A stretch of DNA of 64,000 bases, taken from assembly GCA_946902985.2 (NCBI GenBank), contig OX336397.1, forward strand, positions 157,039,890 through 157,103,889. Direction: 5' to 3'. Source of the DNA: Meconema thalassinum (Eukaryota > Arthropoda > Insecta > Orthoptera > Tettigoniidae). The translations under genes and the position numbers were made by a program. Below are positions 31,136 through 39,827 of the stretch, in pieces. The notes under the pieces were generated by a model, which worked only from the letters and a program-made list of their open reading frames with translations, was not told the DNA's origin and ran no database searches. The stretch's first letter is position 1. Each line of letters opens with the position of its first letter.

Positions 31136-32000
31136 TAAGGTGCGATCAAAAAGTAACGAGCCGGAGGCTGGAATGCGCAAACCGGTGACTACATAGGTTA
31201 ATCGTGGCGTGCGTAACGAGGTGTGGTTCCGACCAGAGCGTGAAAGGTCACAGCCTGTCGCTAGAGGGCACGCGTGCACGTCACGTGACGATACAAAGCG
31301 AGCAGCAGCATGCATCAATCGTCCAACGCTGCCAGTCGCATTGCAAAGACTGACATGGAGGCGTCAAACGAAGAGCAAAGAGGTGTTGTTCGGTTTCCGG
31401 CAGCGAAAGGAGTAGGGGGAACGGACATTCACCGCCGAATGTCACAAGTGTACGGTGAACACTGCATGTTCCTTGCAAGGGTCAAGGCGTGGCACAAGCG
31501 CTTCAGGAAAGGACGGGTGACGTTAGCCGATGATGCCCAGTCTGGGCCACCCTCCTGCATTACCGATGACAACGTCCAGCTGGTTGATGCACTCATTACC
31601 CAGGACCGCCGAGTGACAGTAAACGCCATAGCCGCCGTGGTCGCTCCACGACAATGCACGACCTCATACGGCCAACACAGTCGCGGCACTCCTGCAGAAA
31701 TTCAAATGGGAGGTTCTCGGCCACCCTCCATACAGTCCAGACCTCTCTCCCTGTGATTACGCCATGTTTGGTCCCCTGAAAAGGGCTCTGCGGGGCCAAC
31801 GATTCACCTCGAACGCTGACGTCCAGCTGTACGTGCGGAACTGGTTCACATCGCAGCCCAGGGAATTTTATGAGACAGCCATTCACCGCCTCGTGTCACA
31901 GTGGGACAAGTGCCTCAACAGCCAGGGCCAATACTTCTAACATACAGGTACTGGTTTCTGTAATTATGCCTCCGGCTCGTTACTTTTTGAACGCACCTTA
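31136..32000 (+). mobile_element. mariner deletion derivative (861 bp), nested in hAT
   Basis: The ends are AGGTGCGATCAAAAAGTAAC (31138) and the inverted TTACTTTTTGAACGCACCT (ending 31998), with at least 31 bp of terminal repeat. TA dinucleotides at 31136-31137 and 31999-32000 are the expected mariner duplication. The transposase has an internal deletion and frameshift (next entry). A relative lies at 39.83-40.65 kb. Confidence 0.94.
31310..31940 (+). pseudogene. mariner transposase (DD34D), internally deleted
   Basis: DDE transposase of the mariner family. The N-terminal half has the HTH_48-type domain: DIHRRMSQVYGEHC, ARVKAWHKRFRKGR, then SGPPSCITDDNVQLVDALIT and DRRVTVNAIAAVV. The frame then jumps to the C-terminal half: HDNARPHTANTVAALLQKF (second catalytic Asp at 31650), then YSPDLSPCDYAMFGPLKRAL (third Asp at 31755) and a C-terminus to the stop at 31938-31940. 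The two Asp codons are separated by exactly 34 residues, the mariner DD34D signature. The segment holding the first catalytic Asp and the WVPHxL linker is deleted, and the two halves are in different frames. Confidence 0.93.
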
Positions 32001-32093
32001 TATAAACATGTGGTTTCTTTTTTGGCCCGCCTAGATTACTTTGTATTGTATCTGGCCCTGCCCCTAAAAAGTTTGCCCTTGTCTGCTGTATGG

Positions 32094-32389
32094 TGTATCG
32101 TAATGTATGCTCTAGAGCAGACAATGTAGCTTTATATTATTCTGGATCTTTTTGGTCTCCCGCAATGTCAGGCGAATGTTCTTGTGGAAATATATATACA
32201 GACGGATTAGGGTTGAAAATCTTCAGGATAAGAAGGTTAGGCAAAAATACATGGAAATGATTGATGATAAAATCCAAACAGTAGATGGTAAAGAATTGCA
32301 GGATACAGGAATGTTGCGTGCACCCTCATTCCTTAGGACATTGTTATTTTGTTACGTAGTTTAATGTTAGAGACTCCCCACACACTTCA
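32094..32389. other. unassigned spacer
   Basis: A 70-codon frame at 32152-32364 (ENLQDKKVRQKYMEMIDDKI) is charged but not recognised. Confidence 0.4.
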
Positions 32390-32592
32390 GTAGGTAAGTT
32401 GAAACATTTTACCCCATATACACTGGGTTGTGGGATCAAGTCCCGGTGTGACCCGTGGCCAATAAGAGTGCTTTCGTGTGACAGAGCCATGTCAGCACAT
32501 TTTACAGACACGTTAGAGATCCCCCGGGGTCTCTAAAAGCTGCAACTGTTAAAGTGGACATAAAACCAGCAATGGTATTACTCCAGTAGTCA
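32390..32592 (+). mobile_element. decayed SINE, family C-like
   Basis: It carries a tRNA-like B box (GGGATCAAGTCCC, about 32430), a body with AGAGCCATGTCAGC, and the 3' block GGTCTCTAAAAGCTGCAACT then GGACATAAAACCAGCAATG. That matches the 3' part of the family C copies at 18.35 and 52.67 kb. Strongly diverged. Confidence 0.65.
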
Positions 32593-32654
32593 ACGCATAA
32601 CATCGAAATTTGATTGTTTCCAGTGGGTCAACACGATTGTACCCAATTATTCCT

Positions 32655-33120
32655 TAATCCTGCGGCTTCAAACCCAGCCGAAATCATCGGATTTTTTAAA
32701 GCGTTAAAAATCCCTCAGTATGCCTTCTTTCGGAGGGGAAGTGAAGCCGGCGGTCCCATGTCATAGATTTATGGCATGAAAAACAACTTACCACTAATTA
32801 CACTTGTGTGAAGCTAAATTATAGGTTAGGTTTGACTGACGCTCTTGGGTTCCAATGGGCGTCGCCAGGAGCCGACTGCGGTGGCATCTAGTAACCAAGT
32901 TCAGAACTAGTTGGTCTTTGACGGTGGCGTTTGGTAGCAAAATTTGGAACTATTTGAAAATCGAATGTCTGCAGTCCTTACTTCAATAGAAAGCAGATAA
33001 CACACACTAATACAGCCATCACAATTAACACCGGTTATCTGACAGATTCTACACACACCCAAAGTACACGGGGCTACATGACCTCGTTGCCACAGCTCCT
33101 AAACTAAGGAACGAACCACC
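32655..33120 (+). mobile_element. SINE family E, copy 3 (5'-truncated, nested)
   Basis: The copy lacks the first part of the tRNA head, starting near the B box (GCGGCTTCAAACCCAGCC). It then follows the family to ACACGGGGCTACATGACC and CTAAACTAAGGAACGAACCA. It splits the P-family left arm between GGATTAAGG (left) and CTTCAGAAT (right, read on the minus strand). Confidence 0.88.
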
Positions 33121-33161
33121 TTTATTCTGAAGAAAAAAAATACATGAGATTTATAAATAAA

Positions 33162-33205
33162 CTTGGATGACCAGTTTCGGTCGTCAAGCGATCATCATCA
33201 GATCC
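33162..33205 (-). repeat. hammerhead-like hairpin, P-family left arm
   Basis: The minus strand reads GGATCTGATGATGATCGC-TTGACGACC-GAAACTGGTCATCC. The consensus hammerhead core pieces CUGAUGA and GAAA flank a GATCG/CGACC stem. After GAAAC comes UGGUC, and then AUCC, which can pair with GGAU just before CUGAUGA to form a stem I. One extra U lies between CUGAUGA and stem II, and stem III would be minimal. Self-cleavage is a hypothesis. Confidence 0.45.
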
Positions 33206-33322
33206 ATTACAATTAGGCCATTAAATCTATATCTAAAGGTGTGGGTGAAAGTATTTACAATATGTGCACTTATTTAGGTGCAGTAGTAGTCTGATTGAAA
33301 TAATGCAACTAGCCTAAGTGTT

Positions 33323-33366
33323 GGATCTGATAATGATCGCTTGACGATCGAAACTGGTCATCCAAG
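33323..33366 (+). repeat. hammerhead-like hairpin, P-family right arm
   Basis: It reads GGATCTGATAATGATCGC-TTGACGATC-GAAACTGGTCATCC. The stem II GATCG/CGATC is perfect here, but the core is CUGAUAA instead of CUGAUGA, which would weaken a hammerhead. GGAU/AUCC pairing is kept. Confidence 0.45.
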
Positions 33367-33375
33367 TGTATTTCT

Positions 33376-33800
33376 TCTTCTATCGATTTTGGCCTACCGT
33401 GGACCGCGTTGAACAATCGACTGACTTACCAATCTGTTCTTCTCCTTCCAGAATTTCTTCATGCGTTCGCTCAGTCTCCTCATCCTTTCTTCAGACCAGG
33501 TGACCTTGGTTTTCGAGCTAGGTTTTTCCTGAAACCCTTTAAATTTATCAACCTCCCTTCGAAACAGTGATTTGTTGAGAATATCTTCCTGATTGATGCC
33601 AACTTCTTTGAGTTCTGCTCGTGTTCCTCAACCCAGTTTGTGGTGGACTTTAATTTGCTAATGTAAGTGAATATCCTTTTGGTTAAGCTATTGTTGCTCA
33701 TTCGTGCGAGGTGGCCATAAAATGTAATCCTTCTCTTACGCATCGTGTCCGTAAGTTTCTCCGCCTGGTTGTACAAGTCAGTATACCTCCGTCTCCTCCA
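33376..33800 (-). pseudogene. LINE 3' end (C-terminal ORF remnant), nested
   Basis: The minus strand encodes YNQAEKLTDTMRKRRITFYG, HLARMSNNSLTKRIFTYISK and LKSTTNWVEEHEQNSKKLAS, near-identical to the 156-540 copy. A short GAAGAAG tail abuts the P-family sequence AAATACACTTGG. The insertion point is nearly the same as that of another LINE subfamily at 39.32 kb. Truncated, no catalytic domain. Confidence 0.87.
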
Positions 33801-33990
33801 TAAGTCATCTGCTCTCTGTACTGGCCTTCCTTAGGCCTTAGGATTCTTCGTTCTTACTTTTCTCACTCCTCAGTTTCTCCTTATTGTTTAAAATAGAGCA
33901 TGTGAATTTCTTTCAAGATTAACGAAGAATCCATCACAATTGGGTACAATCGTGTTGACCCACTGAAAAACATTAAATTTCGATTACTAA

Positions 33991-34195
33991 GGCAACACTA
34001 AAAATGGCATCAGACACCACAACGCAGGACCAAACCTAAACTCAGGAACATCAGTGAATAAGAGCGACGCCCAGTATTAACTATGCCCACACGCTGTAGT
34101 TAGCCAACTGACCATTGCTGTACAGTGTGTTCCATCTAACTAATCACTACACTAGGCTGCTGGTCCTCGGCACTTAACGCCACTTTATTACTTAG
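33991..34195. other. unassigned spacer
   Basis: I recognise nothing here. Confidence 0.4.
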
Positions 34196-35151
34196 TACCA
34201 ATCATCATCATCATCTTGACCCGCTGGTCGGGTCTGCTTGGAACATAAGCCTCTCCATCCTTTCCTGTCCATCCAACATCTCTCGTCTTTCACTGTGTCC
34301 AAGCACACTCCTCTTTCCTTCACACTCTTCTCAATTCCTTCGTACATCTGTCCCTTAGTCTTCTCCTTGCCCTCTTTCCCTTCATTTCCATTCCAAATAT
34401 CTTCTTCGGTACCCTCTCATCTCGCATCCTCCTCACATGTCCATACCATTGTAGCCTAGTTCGCTCTATTCTATTTTGCAATGGTTCCTCTCTCACCATC
34501 TCTCTGACTCTCTCATTCCTTACTCTGTCCATTCTTGTTACTCCTACCCTACTCCTCTGGAACTTCATCTCCACTGCTCGTATTTTACTCTTGTCCCTTT
34601 TCTTCATCACCCATGTTTCTAAACCATACGTCAAAATTGGCACAAAGTAGGTCTTGTAGATGATTCTTTTACATTTTTGTGGTACATCTTTATTCCATAA
34701 CATCCCCCTAATACTCTTGAAAAATACATCTGCGCACCTTCCCCTTTCATTTAATTCCATCCTATTGCCTCCCTTTTCATCAATTATGGTTCCCAAGTAC
34801 TTGAAGCATTCTACTTTCTGCAACTGCTGTCCTCCAAGTGTTACGCCCATATCCAGTCTGTTCTTCCTCCTCGTCCAATTGCTCTTGTACTTCTTCCTCA
34901 TCCTCTCCCCATACCAGAAGGTCATCAGCAAACAACATTGTCTTCATTTTCCTTTCCCCAATGCTATTTACCACTTTTCGTATGATTTCATCGATCACCA
35001 CTATAAATAACAGGGGGAGAGGGCACTTCCTTGTTTCAGACCACTCTACAGTTGAAACCATTCCGTTCTCTCCCTTCCCACCTTTACACAGCTTTTGCTT
35101 CCCTCGTACATTGCTTTCACTCTTGCCACTGTCTCCTTGTTTACCAATCAT
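34196..35151 (-). pseudogene. LINE reverse transcriptase and C-terminus relic
   Basis: On the minus strand, in order: RVKAMYEGSKSCVKVG, a frameshift, GLKQGSALSP-like and LPLLFIVVIDEIIRKVV (RT palm), LFADDLLVWGED with the catalytic Asp pair (about 34918-34935), VECFKYLGTIIDEKGG, KRIIYKTYFVPILTYGLETW, then RLQWYGHVRRM and a basic KRARRRLRDR tail. Domain order matches the 13-kb LINE, so both belong to one LINE type. Stops and at least two frameshifts are present. The 5' truncation lies within the palm. A (GAT)n tail lies at 34200-34216, and a 10-bp repeat TACCAATCAT flanks the copy (34196-34205 and 35142-35151). Confidence 0.92.
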
Positions 35152-35152
35152 T

Positions 35153-35546
35153 AATGCCGCTTGCCACGGTGGGTGAGTGGGTAACGTGTCGGACTACTAA
35201 CCCCAAGCTGGCATGTTCGCTCCTGGCCGTGGTAAGTGATTTTTGAAAGGCGACAAAAATCACGACATGCATGGCATACATTGTTGGCATGTTAAAGAAC
35301 CCATTTAAATTCAGTAGGCCGTGTTCATCATGGCAAAATTAATCTCGGGGTTTTTCGCCAACACGAAGTTCCTCCTTTCTCTACTAGAAAGCGCTGAAGT
35401 GTCAAGGAGCTTAGATATCTAACCTTGACTTTCATAGCGTTCCAAGGAACGACGAAAGTCGACATGCAAGCTGCCTTCTGGGTGTCAAATAACAAAGCTT
35501 GTACTCGGCACCCGAGGCCATTCGATATTATTATTATTATTAATGC
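35153..35546 (+). mobile_element. SINE family B, copy 2, full length
   Basis: The head GCTTGCCACGGTGGGTGAGT then TGTTCGCTCC (B-box-like), the body GGCATGTTAAAGAACCCATT, and the central near-palindrome around TTAGATATCTAA. It ends GGCCATTCGATATTATTATT with a short (ATT)n tail. It begins right after the LINE relic's right-hand repeat, so the two insertions share a border. Confidence 0.9.
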
Positions 35547-35816
35547 CAACCATACATCTTTCATTGCTGTTGTATTAGTACCTAAAAATATGAATCTAGT
35601 TTTACATTATGTGACCAAATATTAAAATTTATGCTTCATTTACTGTTATTGAGACTTGAATTTGTGTATATTTCTTGTTAACAATTTCCCTTTTTTAATT
35701 TTTAATTTTCAATTTTTTTATTTTGTATTATAATATATTTTCATGTATTATCTGTGTGTAAACAATGGTTTGCAACTGTAATTGGAGCACTGCCCTGTTG
35801 TGGCAATAACTAGACT
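35547..35816. other. A+T-rich spacer
   Basis: No feature is recognised; it leads into the simple-repeat array. Confidence 0.4.
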
Positions 35817-36394
35817 ACATAAATAAATAAATAAATAAATAAATACATAAATACATAAATGCATAAATACATAAATAAATACATAAATACATAAATACAT
35901 ACATAAATACATAAATAAATAAATAAATAAATACATACATAAATAAATAAATACATAAATAAATACATAAATAAATAAATAAATACATAAATAAATACAT
36001 AAATAAATACATAAATAAATAAATACATAAATAAATACATACATAAATAAGTACATAAATAAATAAGTAAATACATAAATAAATAAATAAATAAGTAAAT
36101 ACATAAATAAATAAGTAAATACATAAATAAATAAATAAATATTTCAATTAATAAACAAATAAGCAAATACATTGATAAATATTTAAATTAATTAATTATT
36201 TAATAAAAATTTCATGAAATAAATAAACAAATAGAGAAACAAATAAATCAATAAGTAAACTAAATAAATAAATATATATAGGCTATATATAAACAAATCA
36301 TTAAATATATAAATTAATTAATTAATAAACAATTAATAAATAAACGAATAGACAAATAAATAAATAAAGAAATACATACATAAATAAATAATTA

Positions 36395-36441
<47 letters not shown>

Positions 36442-36722
36442 TAACAAACAAACAAACAAACAAAATAATAAACAAATATTTAAGTAAATAAATAAATAAA
36501 TTAATAAACAATTTAATTAAATAAATAAATAAATAAATATAGAAAAATAAATGAATAAATAAACAAATAAATACGTAAATGTATAAATAAGCAAATAAAC
36601 AAATAACAAAAATTAAATAAATAAAAAAACAAATTATTAAATAAATAGACAACCAAATAAATGAATAAATAAACAAATAAACCCACGCGTAAATAATTAA
36701 ACAAATAACAATTAAACAAAAA
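35817..36722. repeat. ~900-bp TAAA-type tetranucleotide array
   Basis: About 35817-36140 is dense (TAAA)n with interspersed TACA units (ATAAATACATAAATAAATAC). It grades into looser A+T-rich repeat to 36722. An (AAAG)n patch of about 12 units lies at 36396-36441, followed by a few (CAAA) units. Long open frames on the minus strand (YLFIYLFMY...) are artefacts of the repeat. Confidence 0.95.
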
Positions 36723-37185
36723 CATGTTTGTTTTGTATCTGTGCCACCCTTACAACTCAGGGCTTTCTCGTTTGCTGCATTGGGCCGATGTATTTTTAAA
36801 CTGTGGCAGAGGTAAAGTTGGAGGGAGAATGTTCTTCACGATACAGTTAACGGGGAGTTTCGTTTAAAAGTTGTTCAGTGACTGCGAGGAAGGGAGGGGG
36901 ACACTTCCGGCTAGAGGGAGAACTTAGGGGAGGGGTGTAATCGGTTTAGTGAGTGTCATCCGGCTGTAACAAGCCCATCAAGCGTATAAGTCGCTAATAC
37001 ATACCGGGCTGTTTCATGATCAATGCTGCCTACTTAAAGCTAGAGCTGGAAACTCCACAATCCGAGCTGGCTTTATAAAACCATAGCGTTCTTTGAAAGA
37101 ATAACAAAAACTGAAGGATCACACAATCTGAAAAGTGTCTACTTGTTTGATCCTTTTATATTTCCATGAACTCTTTTACAATGTT
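36723..37185. other. unassigned spacer
   Basis: Unlike its neighbours this stretch is of average composition and looks single-copy within the window. No coding motif is seen. Confidence 0.4.
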
Positions 37186-37772
37186 GGTTGGTTCCTCAGT
37201 TTAGGGGCTGCGACAACGCGGTCATGTAGCCCCGTGTACTTTGGGTGTGTGTAGAATCTGTCTGATAGCCGGTGTTAATTGTGATGACTGTATTAGTGTG
37301 TTATCTGTTTTTAATTCAAGTAAGGACTGCAGACAATAATTCCAAGTAGTTCCTACTTTCGCTACCAAATGCTACCGTCCACGACACCTAGCTGTGAACT
37401 TCACTACTACTACTACTACTACTACGAGATGCTATCGCAACCAGTGTCCGGTGACGAACGTTGGCTTACGAGCATAAATCAAACCTAACCTACAAATTTT
37501 AGCTTCACACAAGTGTAGTTAGTGGAAGGTTCATTTTCATGCCATAAATCTATGACATGGGACCGCTGGCTTTACTTCCTCTCCGAAGGAAGGCATACTG
37601 AGGGATTTTTAACGATCTTAAAAATCCGACGACTTCGGCCGGGTTTGAACCCACGACCTTGGAATTAGATAGTTCAGCTCGTCAATATTTGTTAGTGATG
37701 ATTTGTTAAAATACTGGAAGTGGTGATTCGCCCCCAACCTTGCTTGCTACCAACTACGCTGCCCAAGCCGCC
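37186..37772 (-). mobile_element. SINE family E, copy 4, with an 80-bp foreign insert in the head
   Basis: A minus-strand family E copy. It runs from TTAGGGGCTGCGACAACGCG (left) to the head CTACCAACTACGCTGCCCAA. Between the B box (GTTTGAACCCACGACCTTGG, ending about 37663) and the head start at 37745, the normal ~17-bp stretch is replaced by about 80 bp. Those 80 bp are an inverted copy of 38201-38281 (next entry). A (CTA)n expansion lies at 37406-37425. Confidence 0.88.
37667..37746. repeat. inverted copy of 38201-38281 inserted in the SINE
   Basis: TAGTTCAGCTCGTCAATATT ... GGAAGTGGTGATTCGCCCCC ... AACCTTGCTTGC is the reverse complement of 38198-38283 with about three mismatches over 80 bp. 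Confidence 0.92.
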
Positions 37773-38197
37773 TTTTACAATATCGTTCAAATAGCCTATT
37801 TCGTTTCTTGCCAAACTTCAGGAAGTCGGTATTAACGGCAGTATTAAAGGTGCTGGGACATTCTCGTTGGACCGGGCAGCTCTTATATGTCTATTAGCTT
37901 CTGCGTGGCGAGAATTGAAACCAGGTCTTTAATAGTTGAAGATTATCCTGAATACAGTAACATACACCACATTAGGGAGACTAGATTTGCAAGACGAACA
38001 CAGAAACTAGGTATGCGAGAGGGGAAATATCCATGTATATAAGAGACCCTGTCACACAGGAAGCTCCCCCAGTTGAGTGTAGATAGTGACGAAGACAACG
38101 GCTCTCACCAGGACACGAAAGACTCAATCAGATAAGTATAAGTAGCCTGTACAATACAACCTGAATTGATCATTTAACTACAATCACATATTCACTC
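37773..38197. other. unassigned spacer between the inverted copies
   Basis: No gene or repeat is recognised. A TATATAAG string occurs near 38036, without other promoter support. Confidence 0.4.
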
Positions 38198-38283
38198 TAA
38201 GCAAGCAAGGTTGGGGGCCAATCACCACTTCCAGTATTTTAACAAAACATCACTAACAAATATTGACGAGTTGAACTATCTCA
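38198..38283. repeat. partner block of the inverted pair
   Basis: Source or sister copy of the insert at 37667-37746. It starts GCAAGCAAGGTTGGGGGCCA and ends at GTTGAACTATCTCAAG. Confidence 0.9.
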
Positions 38284-38360
38284 AGTAATACTGCAACTAA
38301 AGAAGTGTACATATTGTAAATCTTTTCACCCATACTATCAGACATAAATATTTTGTACCC

Positions 38361-39261
38361 TACAGTGCCTACCAAAAGTTTAAGACCACTAGCTTATTTT
38401 CAACAAAAGCTTTCTGGTCTTATATTTTTGATTCAAATTCTGCCAAATATTTTATGAAATTACTTTGATCTAATAGGCATCCACCTGTACCAAGAACATT
38501 GTAATATGGTTTTCAGTTTTTGAGTTTCAATTTTTTAATACAAGAGGAGTATCGAAGAAAAACACAATTTTCAACCACAAAATAATTTGTAGACACTAAA
38601 CCAATGGTGTTACCTTATTCATTATTTTTTTAAAGTATTGTACAATGTATACAAACGTTTTGGTAAATGAAAAAAAATCCGAAAAATTTTCTTGCCATTT
38701 GTACTTTCTGTGAAAGGGAACGAATTGAAGCTAAGACTGATGAGCGTTAACTGTTTAATAGCTTCTGTGAGGGTTGACTTTAGCGGGCCCAAACTTTCAC
38801 CAGGCACAGCACAGCATGTTGTCAACAGATAAAGAGACAGTTCCAAGGTCAAAACTCCGAGTACCTGGAATTAGTTTCCCTCGTCTATTCTGAGAAGCCA
38901 GGTTTACCAACCACCCTACCAAACGGCAACAAAATTTTTGGGATTTTATTTTAATTTACCAACACGTTTGTATACATTGTACAATACTTTAAAAAAATAA
39001 TGAATAAGGTAACACCATTGGTTTAGTGTCTACAAATTATTTTGTGGTTGAAAATTGCGTTTTTCTTCGATACTCCTCTTGTATTAAAAAATTGAAACTC
39101 AAAAACTGAAAGCCATATTACAATGTTCTTGGTACAGGTGGATGCCTATTAGATCCAAGTAATTTCATAAAATATTTGGTAAAAATTGAATAAAAAATAT
39201 AAGCCCAGGAAGCTTTTGTTGAAAATAAGCTAGTGGTCTTAAACTTTTGGTAGGCACTGTA
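38361..39261. mobile_element. 897-bp Tc1-type foldback with ~300-bp arms
   Basis: The start is CAGTGCCTACCAAAAGTTTA (38363). The end is the inverted AAACTTTTGGTAGGCACTG (39259), with TA at 38361-38362 and 39260-39261. The arms (about 38363-38668 and 38958-39259) match at almost every position. The centre (about 290 bp) has no clear transposase. CAGTG-x-x-x-x-CCAAAAG ends with TA duplication are typical of Tc1. It splits a P-family repeat just before its hairpin block. Confidence 0.93.
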
Positions 39262-39269
39262 AGTGTAAT

Positions 39270-39313
39270 GGATCTGATAATGATAGCTTGACGATCGAAA
39301 CTGATCAACCAAG
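39270..39313 (+). repeat. hammerhead-like hairpin, third P-family copy
   Basis: It reads GGATCTGATAATGATAGCTT-GACGATC-GAAACTGATCAACC, homologous to the 33.3-kb hairpin. It has an imperfect stem II and CUGAUAA in the core. GGAU cannot pair well with AACC, so this copy is the most degraded. Confidence 0.45.
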
Positions 39314-39644
39314 TGTATTTCTTCTTGTTTTCGAATCACCCACTTTGGGGTACGTCAATTCAATCACTTCTTAGATGCTTGTGCTCTCCGTTTCTCCCAA
39401 TACTTCTTCATTCTCTATGATCTCCTCTTTCTTTCCTCTTGTGATATCTGCATCGGTTTTCTGGAGACGGCTCTGGCTTGGAACTTCTTGGTGTTGTCTT
39501 TGGTCACGGTTTTGGCTGTACCATTCATCAACATGATTTCAGTAATCTGGAGCTCTCGCAGGTCCTTTTCCACTTCCGTAAACCAATTAGGTTTGACCTT
39601 CTTTTTGGAAAAGAAGTCAAAGCTTTTCCAAGTGTATTTATTAA
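39308..39644 (-). pseudogene. LINE 3' end, nested in P-family repeat, with 12-bp target duplication
   Basis: The minus-strand LINE C-terminal remnant at about 39320-39632 has SKLRSTKPNW-like and basic KYWEKRRAQ-like segments. It belongs to a subfamily different from the 33.4-kb copy. Its tail is a short GAAAACAAGAAG. CCAAGTGTATTT occurs on both sides (39308-39319 and 39633-39644). The P-family sequence continues after it through GGGTACAATCGTGTTGACC (39690-39710). Confidence 0.8.
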
Positions 39645-39827
39645 TATCATGTAAACTTCTTCAGGATTAGGGAATAACCCATCTCATTTGGGTACAATCG
39701 TGTTGACCGACTGTATAACATCGAACTTTCGTTATGTATTACAGTTAAAATATTCAATTTTATTATCAGTTATTGTGTTTCTCAATTGGTTGTTAAATAA
39801 ATATTTGATTATAATTTGTATGATTTA

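Larger units (their letters stand above)
30536..32093 (+). mobile_element. hAT element copy 2, with a mariner nested in it
   Basis: The left end is CAGTCATGGGCAAAGT (30544). The right end reads AGTTTGCCCTTGTCTG (ending 32085), whose complement CAGACAAGGGCAAACT matches at 13 of 16 positions. The flanking 8-mers, CTATATGG (30536-30543) and CTGTATGG (32086-32093), match at 7 of 8. After subtraction of the mariner (31138-31998) the element is about 0.7 kb and carries only the transposase C-terminus. It is the paralogue of the element at 17.2-19.8 kb. Confidence 0.9.
32597..33990. mobile_element. inverted-arm repeat (family P) with two hammerhead-like hairpins, split by a SINE and a LINE
   Basis: Read outward from a 117-bp centre, both arms run in the same order. 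First comes a 44-bp hairpin block (33162-33205 inverted; 33323-33366 direct; 42 of 44 matching). Then CCAAGTKTATTTA, CATGT...CTTCAG-GATTA, and GGGTACAATCGTGTTGACCC with its flank. The left arm is interrupted by SINE E (about 32655-33118) and the right arm by a LINE 3' end (about 33376-33895). A third copy lies at 38.3-39.73 kb. I find no coding sequence. Penelope-like or other retroelement origin is possible. Confidence 0.75.

Noticed and set aside
35748..36725. Several long minus-strand open frames rich in YLFIYLFMY
   Set aside because: They are translations of the TAAA-type simple repeat in three frames; no gene.
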